Shown: piece after piece, positions 24,401 to 38,092 of the stretch
Position numbering within the stretch: position 1 is the stretch's first letter
Layout: each line of letters starts with the position of its first letter
Assembly: GCA_013407085.1 (NCBI GenBank)
Contig: JACCGJ010005792.1
Span: 1-64,000 of the forward strand
From: Atriophallophorus winterbourni
Taxonomy: Eukaryota; Platyhelminthes; Trematoda; Plagiorchiida; Microphallidae
Direction: 5' to 3'
Length of the DNA stretch: 64,000 bases
Made by a program: the position numbers and the translations under genes
Notes under the pieces: model-generated
The model's input: only the letters and a program-made list of their open reading frames with translations
What the model was told of the DNA's origin: nothing
The model's database searches: none

Positions 24401-27400
24401 TGTGACAATTAACTCCCAAGATACTGCGGACACATCGGTTGTCAAATACTTGACGACGCTGAATGTGCTCTTTACGTAGGGTTCAAATTTCGCACCCATA
24501 CAGTAATACAGCCCTAACTGCCGCTTGGTAGACTCTATCGCTGAGTAACAAAGACAGTCCTTTCTTACGCCGAGACGTCTTCATTTAACGATGCAGTATG
24601 ATTGATACTTCTACCGAGATACGTTAAACGATCCACAGTTTGAAGCACCTGATTGCCAGGTAATAAAGTGCTGTTTGATAAGTCGATGTCATGCAGCAGA
24701 ACATTACAATTCGAAGGTGCAAAACGCATTCCAAATGCGGGCACAATACTAGCTAGCCTGTTCGGTATCGGCTGTGCATCTGTGTACGAGTCGAAGAGCA
24801 GAACTATATCATCAGCATAGTCCAAGTCAAAAAGCTTGCCACTTGGCATTATGTAAACTCCTAAAGCTGCATAATTCTATGATGGTATCCATTACAAAAT
24901 TGAACAGAAAAGGAGAAATTGGAAATCCTTGTCGGACGCCACTTGTGATGGTGAATTTGGGTGAAAGGTCGATTTAAACTGTAACGCATTCAGATGTATG
25001 ATCGTAGAGTGCAAGCAGTAAGTTGACATACGTTTGCGGAAAGCCTTTGCACAGCAAGGTTTTAAACATGACATTTCGATCGACTGAATCAAATGCTCCT
25101 TTGAAGTTTAAAAAGATGGCTATTGTCGGCTGTCGATAAGTGTGTCGCCATTGTAAGATCTGTCGAAGTATATAATGTGGTCGACACAGCCTATGCCAGC
25201 TTGTTGCTCTCGAATATGTGATTCCGATGCGATGTTAATCTTCGAAGGCAAATGGACGCTAATAATTCCGTAACGATGGGAGTGAGACTTATCCCACGAA
25301 GATTAGAGCAGGAACTTCGCACTCCTTTTTTGAATATCGGTATAATAACCGATTCTTCCCAACTCTGAGGGATGGATTCTGACAACCACACTTCACGAAG
25401 GAAATCGCCTAATATATTCATTAGGATTTGGTCACCTTCCTTGAATAAAACAGGTGGTACGGCTTCGGGATCAGCGGCATCGAATCGATTCATAGATTCG
25501 ATACATGCTTTAATTTCCAAATCATTAGGGGAGGTCTACGCTAACAGACAACGGATCACACTGCTTCAAACGAGAGAATGATTCCGTTGCAAGCGGCCAG
25601 CTAAATTGTTCCTGAAAATCGTCGGCTTAGGTGAAAGGAAAAAGACCTTATTCTCTCTCGGAGCAGTTGCTAAACGCTAGGACGAAAAAGAGAACTAGTT
25701 TAGGAACCCCTTCACATGTAGTAAAAAGAATGGGAGTTCACGAGAGTCGTGGCACGGATCAATCCAAAGAGGCCCGTTACATGCATTTCAAGTCTTGTTA
25801 AACAAGATCAAGTATAAGTAGACATTAAAACGAAACCCGAATTTACGATCCGCTTCGTGTAAAAGCCAGTTCCATCATTAATGAACTGTGCATAGCTTTG
25901 TGTTGCTGTTAAATCCACATCCATCTCAACTTGCTCTCACATTCCCAACAGTCGGAAAAAGTCATTCAGGCGGCAATGCACTTAGTTAGACCCATAAAAT
26001 CGTTCAACGCGTCTGCACATGATATGTTGCGCATGTATAATTTGCTTCGTGTTGTAATCGAATACATCGTTCGTGGATCCGATTAGTCCTGATCACGTGT
26101 TTTGGCCAAAAATCAATGCTAGTGACGGCGCATTAAGATTCCACACGTCGGATAGAATTTCAGCAAAACACGCGCCCGGTGAACAAGGAACGATTTTCCT
26201 TGAGACTAAGCAAGTGCAGTAAATGCGAACCTATTTGTGAAATTAGCGCAAATCGAAAACTCGATTGTAAGCAAGTGAAAGATTTCTCGAAATGCTTCAA
26301 CACTAATTCGCCATTTCTTGTGGATCTATATAAGGATTGGCGCAGTTTCCTCGAGGGCGTGCAAACTTTAGTGACCACACCACCAACGTATAAAGAATTT
26401 TGTTGAATTTTAAAAAAGCAAAATCGTTTAATGTTTTGTGCTTTTATGCGACAGGACATTTCGTGTTGCGCAGTTGGGAAAGTGTATAAAACCTGGAGTT
26501 ACGGGAAACGTGTTTATAGATGCCGGTAAAATAACGGCGCCCGACTAGCATCCTATTTAGTGAATAAAACTGTCAGCGATTTTGCTTCAAGCTGCTAAAG
26601 ATAATGCCCAATATACCCCAACAACATTAAAATGAGGAAATAAATCAAAAAAGTATAGGTGACAATTACAGCTAAGCAAGTTTTCGCAGCAGCAATGCTG
26701 TGAGTAAATGCGTACAAGTGAAATTCTAAGAAAATACCTTGTTCGACAGATCGGTTATCGCGGCCGTTTGGACTGGAAGGAGGATAAGGGGCACATGGGG
26801 AGCTGCACCAATGCCTTTCCACCGAATTCGAAGCCAACGCATCGACAGGTTCACAGTAGTCGGATTCTGGTTCAATGACTGAGTTGAAAAGATTCGTAGA
26901 TGCGAAACGTTTAGGAGTATTGTCGAAATTCTGATTGGCTGAATATGTGGAACACGGCGGAAAGATCAGATCTAGATCTTCATAAATCGGCTCTTCGTCT
27001 TCCTGCGCAGACAGGAGCGGGGTTGCGCAGCGATTGACTGGACTATCATTCGAAGAATATGGTGCTGCTGGGTTCCCGCTCGCTGTTTTATGCAAAACGT
27101 TTGCTAGAACAGGATCAGGATTTGCGGGACAAGAGAGTCTAGCTCTTGACTGTTTGTTGGGTGTAATGGCAACCAACTAGAAGACAAACAAGAGAGAAAT
27201 TTAAAAAGAAGAATAAAGTGAAATTGGAAAAGAGAAAATCTGCATTAGCACAAAAAATCGTTGCATTATCTCACTAAAACAGCCTGAGAAATACGTCTAT
27301 GTACCCAAAACAAATAAGGTTGCAAAGACAAGAGATTTCTGGGAAACTAGCAGCTGAACTTTACATAACAGAGGGAAGAATTTCAAGCACACAAGGTAAA

Positions 27401-30400
27401 TACTGATGAAGTCGTATTTAAAGTTGTATGATAAGAGTAGCGAAATAGGTAAACTTGGCGAATAACGTACGCGGTTAAGTATTCAGTACATGTTACCGGT
27501 GTAATGCTATCCTTGATGATGATGAACGCTGCAGCACTCGACCCGAATACTCCACGTGGATCTGATTTGAAAGATCGTGATTAATCTTGGCCACTTTATG
27601 GAACACTATTTTTAAAGGTTAACTATTTTACCCACGAAATAGGTACAACAGATTTCAAGTCTCAATGTAACATATAAGGCGAACAGAACAAAGCATCAAA
27701 TTCATACAAGCACGTCGATATAAGATGAAAATCGCGCGAGGCAAAATACTTTTCCTGATACTTATTCTGACTACTGTATTCGGTGACACGAAGTAACCGC
27801 ACGGCATCTCATCCTCCTTGCAGTGATGTGCAATCGTGCAGCATTTCTGTGCTGTGCGGCCAACATCGTGCTAAATTGATTGGCCAACGGTAGTGAGCTG
27901 CATGCTGAAACACGCTGTAGTCTCACTACCATTTCTATTTCCCCCTCTGTCTAGGCCTGGGCAACCTGACAGTATCTTAGCCCATGTGCAGTCTCTGACT
28001 GTGCGGCACTTTGCCTTGATCAGGCTTGTGCCTTCATACATCCGCCTTCATCCTCCGCCGACAACGATGGTAAGTCTGATGTCGGATTACTTTCGGGGCG
28101 CATTTTCTCAGTGATTAAAGGTTATGAATTAAATTTACGCATAGTTGAAAATGTATACCGTAAATGATGACCGAATCTGTGACACTTTGCTTGCAAAACG
28201 GCGAGCAAAATTAATCGGAAGAGAAGAGCTTTAACGCATATTGAAAATAAAATGCTCGGATGATTAACACCTTTTAATAACAAAGTACCGAACCATCCAA
28301 CTTAAAACGCCAAGTCACAATGGAATATGAGTGAGTGATGGGTTTGATGCGTTTGCCGACTGCCATTGCTAGCGACAATGCGTTTTCAATGAGAATAATA
28401 GCAACAATAGGTACACCGTTATTTAGAACAGATTCAGTGACTGACCGGAAGTCATTTACGACTGACAGCACTGCGCAAACACAAAGCGACTTTGATTCAA
28501 TTCGAATGGAATTCCAGAGAATGGTGAAACAAATTTAATACCGTCTAGAAAGTTGACACCAAGGCATTTGCTATCGAGAATCAACCTGTAAAACCCACTT
28601 GGAAATACCGAGCTTGTTAGTTGGGTAATTGACACGTTTAGCGATATGCAATGTGAAATTACTGGAGCCATTGATGGTGGGAGCATAGGCATGACTACAA
28701 CGATTATTCTTGACAAGTAACGAGAGTTCCGCGTTAGCTTTTATCTTCGCCCACGTGCAGTCTATGACTGTGCGGCACTGCCTGAATCAGTCTTGAGCTT
28801 TCAAGTTTAGCTTTTATCGTCACGGAGACTAACAAGCTTTTGCGTCAACGATTGTTATACGCAGAACGATAGTACACTGAAGATAAATTCGAGTACAAGC
28901 GACCAATGTGATTTTGAAATACGCGAATCCCATCAAACAAAGCAAGTCACCGTGGCTGCAGCTAGTGTAAACTGCCATCATTCGCCTAAGCTGTTTCCAG
29001 TAGAGTGATGGACAAATCCCGTATCCATTGTGCAATCGTACAATACTTCTGTGTTGTGCGGCTAACACCGTGCTAAATTGATTTGCAAGAGGTAGTGAGC
29101 TGCATGCTGAAACAGGCTGCAGTCTCACTACCACTTCCTGTTCTTTTTTCTTCATCATATCTTTCTAGGCCTGGGCAACCTGACAGTCTCTGACTGTACG
29201 GCACTTTGCCTGGATCAGGCTTGTGCTATTATACATACATACATTGTGCAATCGGCTACACCGTCGACAACTCCGGAATCGTTTAAGGTACACGAAAAAC
29301 GAAAAAAATATTCGACCGACTGGATCCTAGCCGAGAGACGATGATACATTACTAGTTACCACCACATAGCAGAGCCACGGGACTCCATAAACGAGAGTTA
29401 GCTACTTACCGAACAATCAGCACCAACAGAGGAAGCGCTGGTTATCGAGGGAAACGAAACGTCTGAAAAATTACAAAATGATCCGAATAAAATGAAAAAT
29501 AAATGCTAACTGCAGTTGTTATTCAAGGATAGCGACACACGATGTGGGATTTGTTCGTACATTTCAATTGGTTCCCATAAAATCGTTCGTGTTACACAAG
29601 GACTGGTTGAATGACGAGTGCAAAACAAAAGAGTTAGCGGTCAATTTTAACCCAAGTGCATCAAACTCCATATCTTTGCTCCTGTCTGATCATATGATCC
29701 TGGCTAATACGCAATGAACCGATACCACACGGTCATACTATCAAGCGAATCAGTAGTTGGTGAAACGAAACATTCGTAGAATGAGCGGAGGATATGCACT
29801 ACTGATGAGCTGAAATATGAGCGAAACTCGAGTCCAGTGCTTCCATTATGGACCGCCGTGATCAACTTTGTGAATAGTTCGTTGGGCTTGGCGCGGATGA
29901 GTAGTCACAAATATAAACAACATATTCTTTAAATATATCGCTTGATCTGTAACAAATTCGGGTTTCAAATGGATCGCATATTATTGCTAAACTACAACCA
30001 AAAGGCAGACCCGAACGACATTCTCTTACATGAGCACTTGGTCTAAAATAGTTAAATTTGTGAAGAATTGTTTGTGGGGTACACAGCTAGGAGAAAAGTT
30101 GGTATAAGACAAAGTTTAAGCATACTTCCAAACTCTAAAATGAAACAAGCTAGTTGATAAAAAAGTTTAACACCTAAAAGTCAAAATTTCTCAAGATATC
30201 AATAAAAACGGGCAGGTAGCAACACTGCAGTTGCATTCAAAAACGCGAAACGGAATGGTGAAAACAATGTTTGTTTTTGAAACCACTGTTGGATAGAGAC
30301 AATACTTACAACAGCTTTATCATTGTCTCAAGGCTCACAGAACCTAAGCTTAATGTATTCATCTGAGGATGGCAAACGCTTGATACCGGCAGTTGAGTGT

Positions 30401-33400
30401 GGGGTATGTGAGCAATTGTGTAATACTTTCATGTTGCACAAGACAGATCGTGTTACAGCGATTTGCCACAGGTATTGAACGGCAAACAGAAACACGCTGG
30501 AGTCTCACTGTCATTTTTGATTTCTTATATCTGTCTAGGCCTTGGAAACCTGACAATATTTTAGCCCAAGGGCAGTCAATAACTGTGTGGCACTTTGCAT
30601 GGATCAGGCTTGTGATTTCATACATATATGTAAGTTATTGTAAAACGAAGTAATTTGTGTATCATTTAGATACACCTAACTCACGGGGCTCAAATGCTGG
30701 CGAGGAAAAGTTGTCATCCTGCCGGGTCGCTGGCGAAGCGAGACAACCTGTACACATACTGAAGCGTGAGGTGGACGGGATTTTCAAAGGCAACGGAGGA
30801 GTGACACGAGAAATGAGAGTCTGTGACGACAAGGTGCGATGAGATCTCGAAAAAGCGGATTGGTCGCAAGTGGTGTCCAACCGAGTACAATCTGGAACGC
30901 TGCAACGCGAAGTCAGAGAGCTGCCGGATAACAGCGCCATCCTTCGTAGCGCAGTTGGTCGATCGAGAGAGACACGTAACCCAGAGCGCTGGAAAAAACC
31001 GGTATTCCGAGAACAAGTTTGTCTCCAAGAATCAGCCGACGTGCTTGATACGAGTTTTGCATAGCTGTTTGCAAACATAAAACGAACGGTAAAGAAAGTA
31101 AATTTTTAGACAAGTTAAAGACGGGTTGTGTTCCTTACTTTTTGGATATCACAGCATGCAACCTATTCTTGGATTCGTTCGTAGTTGGCGACAAGCTTGC
31201 GCCGGAGGAATGTTGATTGGGAGTGAACCCAGGTTGATTGTAGTCATTAGCCGCGGATTCTAGATCACAGCCTGGTGGTATCTTTAAACGATCATTCTGC
31301 GGATTAGCAACCATTGAATGGCCACAAATATCAGGAGAGGCCGCAGGCTTCATGGGAGAAGTGCCATTGGCATGGCGACGTTTGGCACTGGATGACCACT
31401 TTTTGAACGCGACGTTTGCCGAGTGCATCGCTCGTCGACCCGTGGCTGATGCTGCTTGCAACAAACTGGAGCACTTTTCAAAAGCAGGAGTAGATGGTGC
31501 CAAGGTGGATTTCTGAACGACTGTGATTGGTGATGGTAAACCAGACCGATCGTTTTCAACAAAAGCAGGGGAACATGTGACGCTAGGGGGGCCATCGGAA
31601 TATCGAGGAAATTTTGTTTTGTCAACGTGGGACCAACAACGATCCAGGAACGCAATTACGTGGTCTAAATCGGATGGTAGTAAATAAGAAAAAGGTATTG
31701 TAGACAAGGGACGTAAAATTGATTGAATAAAGCACATGCGTAAACAGACTAACGATCAAACATACACAGGGACGCAAGTAACAAATGAGAATGTGAGATA
31801 TGTGAAATGCTGTACTGATTCAAGCTGACAATTTCGAACAGTGATGCTTGGAGGCGATACAATCCCTTGACCACGGACTTTGGTCTTGCTCATGCTGATT
31901 GTTAGCCCAAATTCTTTGAATGCCGACGAAAAACAATCCATTAGCGACTGGAGGTGTTTTTGGGAGTGAGCACTAAAGACTGGATCGTCGGCAAACAGCA
32001 GGTCACGGATTAGCACATCAAATTTTGCTCTCAACCGGTTCAGGTTGAAAAGCTTGCCAGTTCGCGTGCGTTAGTAAATGTCTTCTGTTCTCGTCATAAA
32101 ATCGTGCTTCCGAAGCAGAGCAAAGAAAATGCCGAAAAGCGCGGGAGCAAGAACACACCCTTGTTTGACGCCTCGGCGAATTTCAAAGGCTTCTGAACTG
32201 AAACCGTTAAAATGGACTGAGCCCTTCATTCAAGAATGGAAGGAAAAACGAGCTTTAGCAGTCTTGGGGGGTAGCCTATGAAATCAAGCATTTGAAAAGA
32301 CCTTCCCTGCTGACGTAGTCAAATGCTTTCGTTAAATCAATAAAAACAACGTATGACGTACGATGTTCCCTACACTTTTCTTGAAGTTGTCTCAGGGCGA
32401 ATATCATGTCAACGGTTAATCTTCCCCAGCGGAAACCACAGTGAGATTCGCAGTAAAATCTATCAGCTAAAACTTGCAGCCGGATATGTAAGGCTTTAAC
32501 AAACAATTTGCCTACAGCACACAGAAGGGAGATTCCTCTTTAATTGTTGCAGTCGCTCTATCACCCTTATTCTTAAATAGCGTGACGATCTTCGTGTCTA
32601 GCATCTCTTGTGGGACACACTTCTCCTGCCAACAGTAAACAAGCAAATAGTGAAGAGGCAGTAATAATGCTGTTCTACAGCAGTTGATGAGCTCAGGTGG
32701 AATTCCATCGTCGCCAGGGGCATTCTCATTCGCTAAGTGGTCGATTGCCCTATTGAGCTCATCAAGAGTAGAGGGAGTATGTAGATGATCAATGGTTGGC
32801 AACCGCTCAACATTTTCAAGTGAATGCGGTAAAAACGTACTGTCCCTAGAGTAGAAAGAGAAGTGCTCTATTCATCTTTCCATCCGCTGAGTTTAATCGA
32901 CAATCGGGTTACCAGATACAGACTTAATGGGAGCCGCTAAACGTATGCTTAAATAAAACCCAAAAGCGTTTGCATATCCAGGCGTGACAAAAATGTGCCA
33001 TCCTACAATCGCTTAAAACACTCCGACAGCCAATTTTAGTCGCTAGAGGGCATCCGAAAAGTTGTGGCTTGCAAAGCAGCATGGGTTCCAACGAAGCGCT
33101 GATTCACGCCCTCAGACGAAATACCTTGAAGTGGGGGTCATATATCTACAGCCAGCTGGTTTACTGGTCGCATTCGGTCGTCACTTTTGTCCACTTTCAA
33201 TATCGAGGTAGAGGAATTTGGCAATTAAGCAGACTCAAAATCTGAAAATCTTCAAAATCATGCATCCGAAGTTACTCATGACGCCGCTCTAATGCATTTG
33301 GATAAGTGTGAACTAGAAACTGTTGAATTAAAACTCAACATAAAGCAATAGTCACGAGTAGCGAATACTAGTTTAATAGGGTTCATTTAGCAACGAAACC

Positions 33401-36400
33401 TCTATGTGAAAATACCGTAGTTTGAAAAACGTCAAAAATGGAACAAGCTGTTAAAGGTATTGTACCTACCGATAATATTTAATCCGGGAAGTTCTGTTGA
33501 AGATTGACGCATGTGGTCAGGCGAATTCCCACCGCTATCAACTTCACCAGGACGAATAATTGTGAACGGTTCACATTGCTCCGAATTCTCGGACAAGTCC
33601 AAAATGTCGTCTGGTGCAACGGTTACTTTTGGAAAGCCTTCTTGTTCTTTGTCGTTCTCAGCTAGTAGAATGAGATACGGACAATTTTGTGGAAACAGAT
33701 TTATTGCGGTTCGCACAGAGCTTAAACGAGCATTCCAATCGCGTGAACGGTAGAGAACCGTTTGAGAGTTCACCGGGAAGATATTGTCCGTGGACGAGAG
33801 CTTGTTAGCGCGTAAGTTACCACCCAGGCAATTACAACACACGGCGCATGCACAATCAACTGCAACCTCCTTTGGTGGATTACACAGGCCGGGTAATGAG
33901 CAGCAATTACAGGTGACATCGGCCAACGGTTGTTGCATGGTAGATTGATGGCTGTAGGGAGAAGCACAGGTGTTAGCCGTAGGAAAAAACACGAGGTCTG
34001 ACTGGGGACGAGGGGTCTGCACACTATCTTCCGATGCAACAGAGTCAAGCGTTGATGCAGCGTCCTTTGATCGCAAATCGTTCCGCTCTTCGGACGGGGC
34101 GCCAAGAACGAAAACAAAACCATCGAATTGGTGTTCCGATGAATCACGGGAAACTTGAGCTTTTGAGTTGTCAGGTTCGAAGTCCGTTAAGGTGGTGGCT
34201 ACTGCATTTGCCAGTAAATGGTTAGAGATCTGTGAAGGAAAAAGTCTTTTAGATTGGATGAGGTTGAAGTATGTTTAACATTAAGCGGTAACCAATCATG
34301 TAGTGATTAGTAATAATAATGCTATGTATGTATGCGAATGTATGTACCCAATCACAAGCCTGATGCAGGGAAAGTGTCGCATGGTCATAGACTGCAAATG
34401 GGGTTAAGATACTGTCAGGTTGTTCAGGCCTAGACAGATATGGGAAAGGAAGATAGCAATGACGGTGAGACTCTAGCGCATTTCCGCGAGAAGCTCAGCA
34501 ACAGTGATAAATCGAATTTTCACGGTGTTAGCTGCACAGCACAGAATTATTGCACGACTGCACATGCGTGCACAATAATGCTACTAATAATAAGCAAAAT
34601 ATTATTATTAATAATAATATCATCAACGATTCACATATGAGTACTTGTGTAGTGCGTTAAACCGGCAGATGTTACGTAATGCCAATGTCTTACATAAGAA
34701 CCCACTGCATTTTCCAGGTTTGCGTTTCGTGTAAAAAAACGAGCAAGCAGAGCACAAAATGCAGATAGAAGTGTCCAAAAATATAGTGAAATAGTTACAG
34801 CGTAAGATAATCGCGGGTAAAAGGCAATAAGTAGCGCTGAAATGAAAACGTGAAAACATCTGTGGAAGCATGCTTACTACTACAATACAAATTGTTTATC
34901 GTGAAAATAACGAACGGCATGCACTGTTAATATTCTGTGAGTTATGTAAAAATAGTAATGAACTTTAAACTGTAAGTAAACAAAACATCGGATATTAGCA
35001 AACCCCCGACAAGATTTCGGCCACTGACATTGCATTCTAGTAACAGCGTTGTATATTGTGGTGCAAGTGTGGATAATCGCAGAAAATCAATTGAATGGAT
35101 GGACAAGTTTAACAATAGATTCAGATCATTATATTTTGGTGCTCACATCCCCATTCCTTACACACCAGATCATGTTCAGATACGTCGGTGAAAAATTTAA
35201 AGTACGCAGTTGCTCAACGATTCGGGTAATCGCTGAATACAATAGAAACAAAATAAGTTACCCTGGGTAACGGAATTTAATCAAGATCACAATGAAGTCT
35301 TATGGAGGTCATTGCCTTCTTGGATTATTGGCTAAGCTTGGGCAACTTAAGAATATGTCAATACACGTGCAGTCTATCACTTTGTGTGATACCCTGACGA
35401 ACTTCAGACGTATAATTTTTATACAAATATCATACATAACACGGCTCTTAGCTATTCAATATAATGACCGTAAATGTAGCAAGATTAATCAGCAATAGCA
35501 AGATATTTTCGTTCAAAGTACGGCAGGACAGAACACAGTCCTTGAGGAAATTTTAAGAGTTACTAAAAGTCCGAATAGGTACCGTCTAAAACAAATTGTG
35601 GGCAGTTTTGTTTCGAAAACAGCTGAATCTATAATTACTCAAGTGATTAAACATAAACAAATTAAAAAACACGGTCAGCCCAGACACACAGGGGAAGGTG
35701 GTAAAAATGCGGCAAAATTCAAGGCTCTTAGGCTTAGGCTGATGTCATCTAGTTTGGTGACGAAACGTCCGTAACTCACTATGCGAGATCGGCGAACACT
35801 CAATATTGAACATCCAATACATGAGCTAAAAGTATTTTCTTCCGTTACAAAAACACGGTCACACATGACAAAGATGCGCAATTGATTACTGCATGTGCCA
35901 CATACACGCCACGATTGAAGAGAACGAGAACACACTGCACTCTCGCTGTCATTGTCACTTTTCTAACGCTCGGTATAGGCCCAAGTGCAGTCTAATAAAC
36001 CGCGAAGCACTTGGTTTTACAGCGGGCATGTCTCCAAGCATAACTGGCGTAAAATTGTAGATTTGATAGGGCGTCGTCGGACAGATTGGGCATGGTCTCG
36101 AAACAAAAGAAAAATACCGAAATCGATGTCAAATTCTGCAAATTAAAACAAACCTTATGAAGAGACAGGAAGGTAGCTGATACTTGACCATTGGGAATAT
36201 CATGGGGAGGAAAGCCAGCGTGAAATCCTGGAAGATTAAAATCGCGCTTTGGTGGATCATATAACGGCATCCGAGATGAAGAAAGAGGCCAGGAAGCGGA
36301 AACAATCAACGGTTCTATAAAACAATCAGGAGAACCTCCGAAGTCGTTGAAGGAAGATTGTGTATCAGCAGTGGAATTCAACAGAGATGACATGGAAAAA

Positions 36401-38058
36401 CCCGCACAAGCCAGCAAATGTATAGCAGCATGGGCAGCCAGTAAATCGGAACAAACGCATACGACTGCGACCGTTAGTTGATGGGTGGCCTTCGAATTAT
36501 TTTCAACGGTTGGTAGCATATGGTCATTTTCACTAGTTAAACTTCGATGGTTGAAAAACGGTAGTTGATCGGAGAGAGCTGTCAAATCGGTTGTGCTATG
36601 AATTGTTCGTGGATATCCGGTGACGTCCGTTTCTAAACATAATGGATCGACCCTGAACAGACGATACGCTAGTTGTTTGAACAGCGTATCCATACAGCCA
36701 CCCCAATGATGCGATGGACAGTAGTAAGATGGATCACAAGATGTTGTACGACCCAAAGAAATCTCGGAACGCCAATTGGGTGTGTCTGCAAGCGAAGCGG
36801 ATCCCGGAGAATAAAATTTGGAAGAATATTTCAGTTGTGATTGACCCGGAGAAACTCCATAAGCTGTTGTATAAAATAGAGCATCCGGATAAACTACACT
36901 GGGACAAAAATTATACAGGGGGCATGAAAAATCAAGAGAATGAAACAGAGATTCGAAACATATTAAGGTGAATGAAAAACCGGTTTTTGGTAAATGTTTC
37001 GTTGATAAGGTCGGTCAAGTTACAGGGCTAAAAGAAAAAGCTGTAAATATAGAATTTTTAGAATATCGCCCAATGATATGCCTTCATGAGCATTTCAAGC
37101 ACGTGACCAAGAGGTAAAACCGACATGCCGGTTTCTTTTAATTTAGATACATTTAATGTATTGTAGATTAAATACAATGATCGCGTGACTGCAGTTTAAA
37201 AATTAGATTGGTGCCGGCAACGGATGTGATATTTTCGGCAATTTTTATTACCTTAAATTGCTTATGAAACTAGAAACAACTGGAGAACTTCGCTTGAAGT
37301 AATGCTTCGTTCCTGCGATATCAATTGACAGTGATGCCTCTTGATAGAGCCCGACTTCCAGCAACAGCGTTCTTATGCGACGAACACTGACGAGGAAGAT
37401 ATGATATGACAATGAAGAGGGACAATACATAGAGACTGACCCAAAAATAGAGGAAGTAATAGTGACCCACAATCTCTTTATCTTAGGAAGACGATTTTGA
37501 AATAGCATTTTTCATCATGCGATCGACTTATCAATATTATCCACACTGATTCTTCTCACCACACCATTACAATCTCAAATGTCAAGCATTTTGAGAACCC
37601 GATCGAAGAATATCATATTGCCCACCAGAACGACTTCAAATCGAAGATCCTTTATTCAATTTGCGTCAAAATATCTTTGCTGAAAGGAACTTATCATTAA
37701 GCAATCATGGTCACATTTATCTGGTTGATATGATATGCATATTTCCCGTGAAAATTTTTGTGCGTAATGTGTACAGTTTATTGTAGAGTTTTGAAGAAGA
37801 AAAAGAAGAAGAAAAACGGCTTTATTCGAGTACACGAATTTTCAGCGATACATCCGACTCACCTACATAACGGTTTGGCTGTTTGCCGTCATCAGGTGGA
37901 AACATTAAGATTATGTTTTGCTTTCTAACATTGATTTTAAGCTAAAATTTCGAACAAAGCATTGTCCTTCTTAAAAACAAAAATCGTCGCAAAGAAGTTA
38001 CACAAATAGTGAAGTTTGTATTGTAATCAGTGACGAAATGTGATGTACTGATTCATAA

Positions 38059-38092
<34 letters not shown>

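Noticed and set aside
36714..36971. 85-codon plus-strand frame overlapping exon 4 of the p190-type gene, first thought to be a mariner piece
   Set aside because: No mariner motifs on inspection, and the minus strand there carries a phase-consistent exon.
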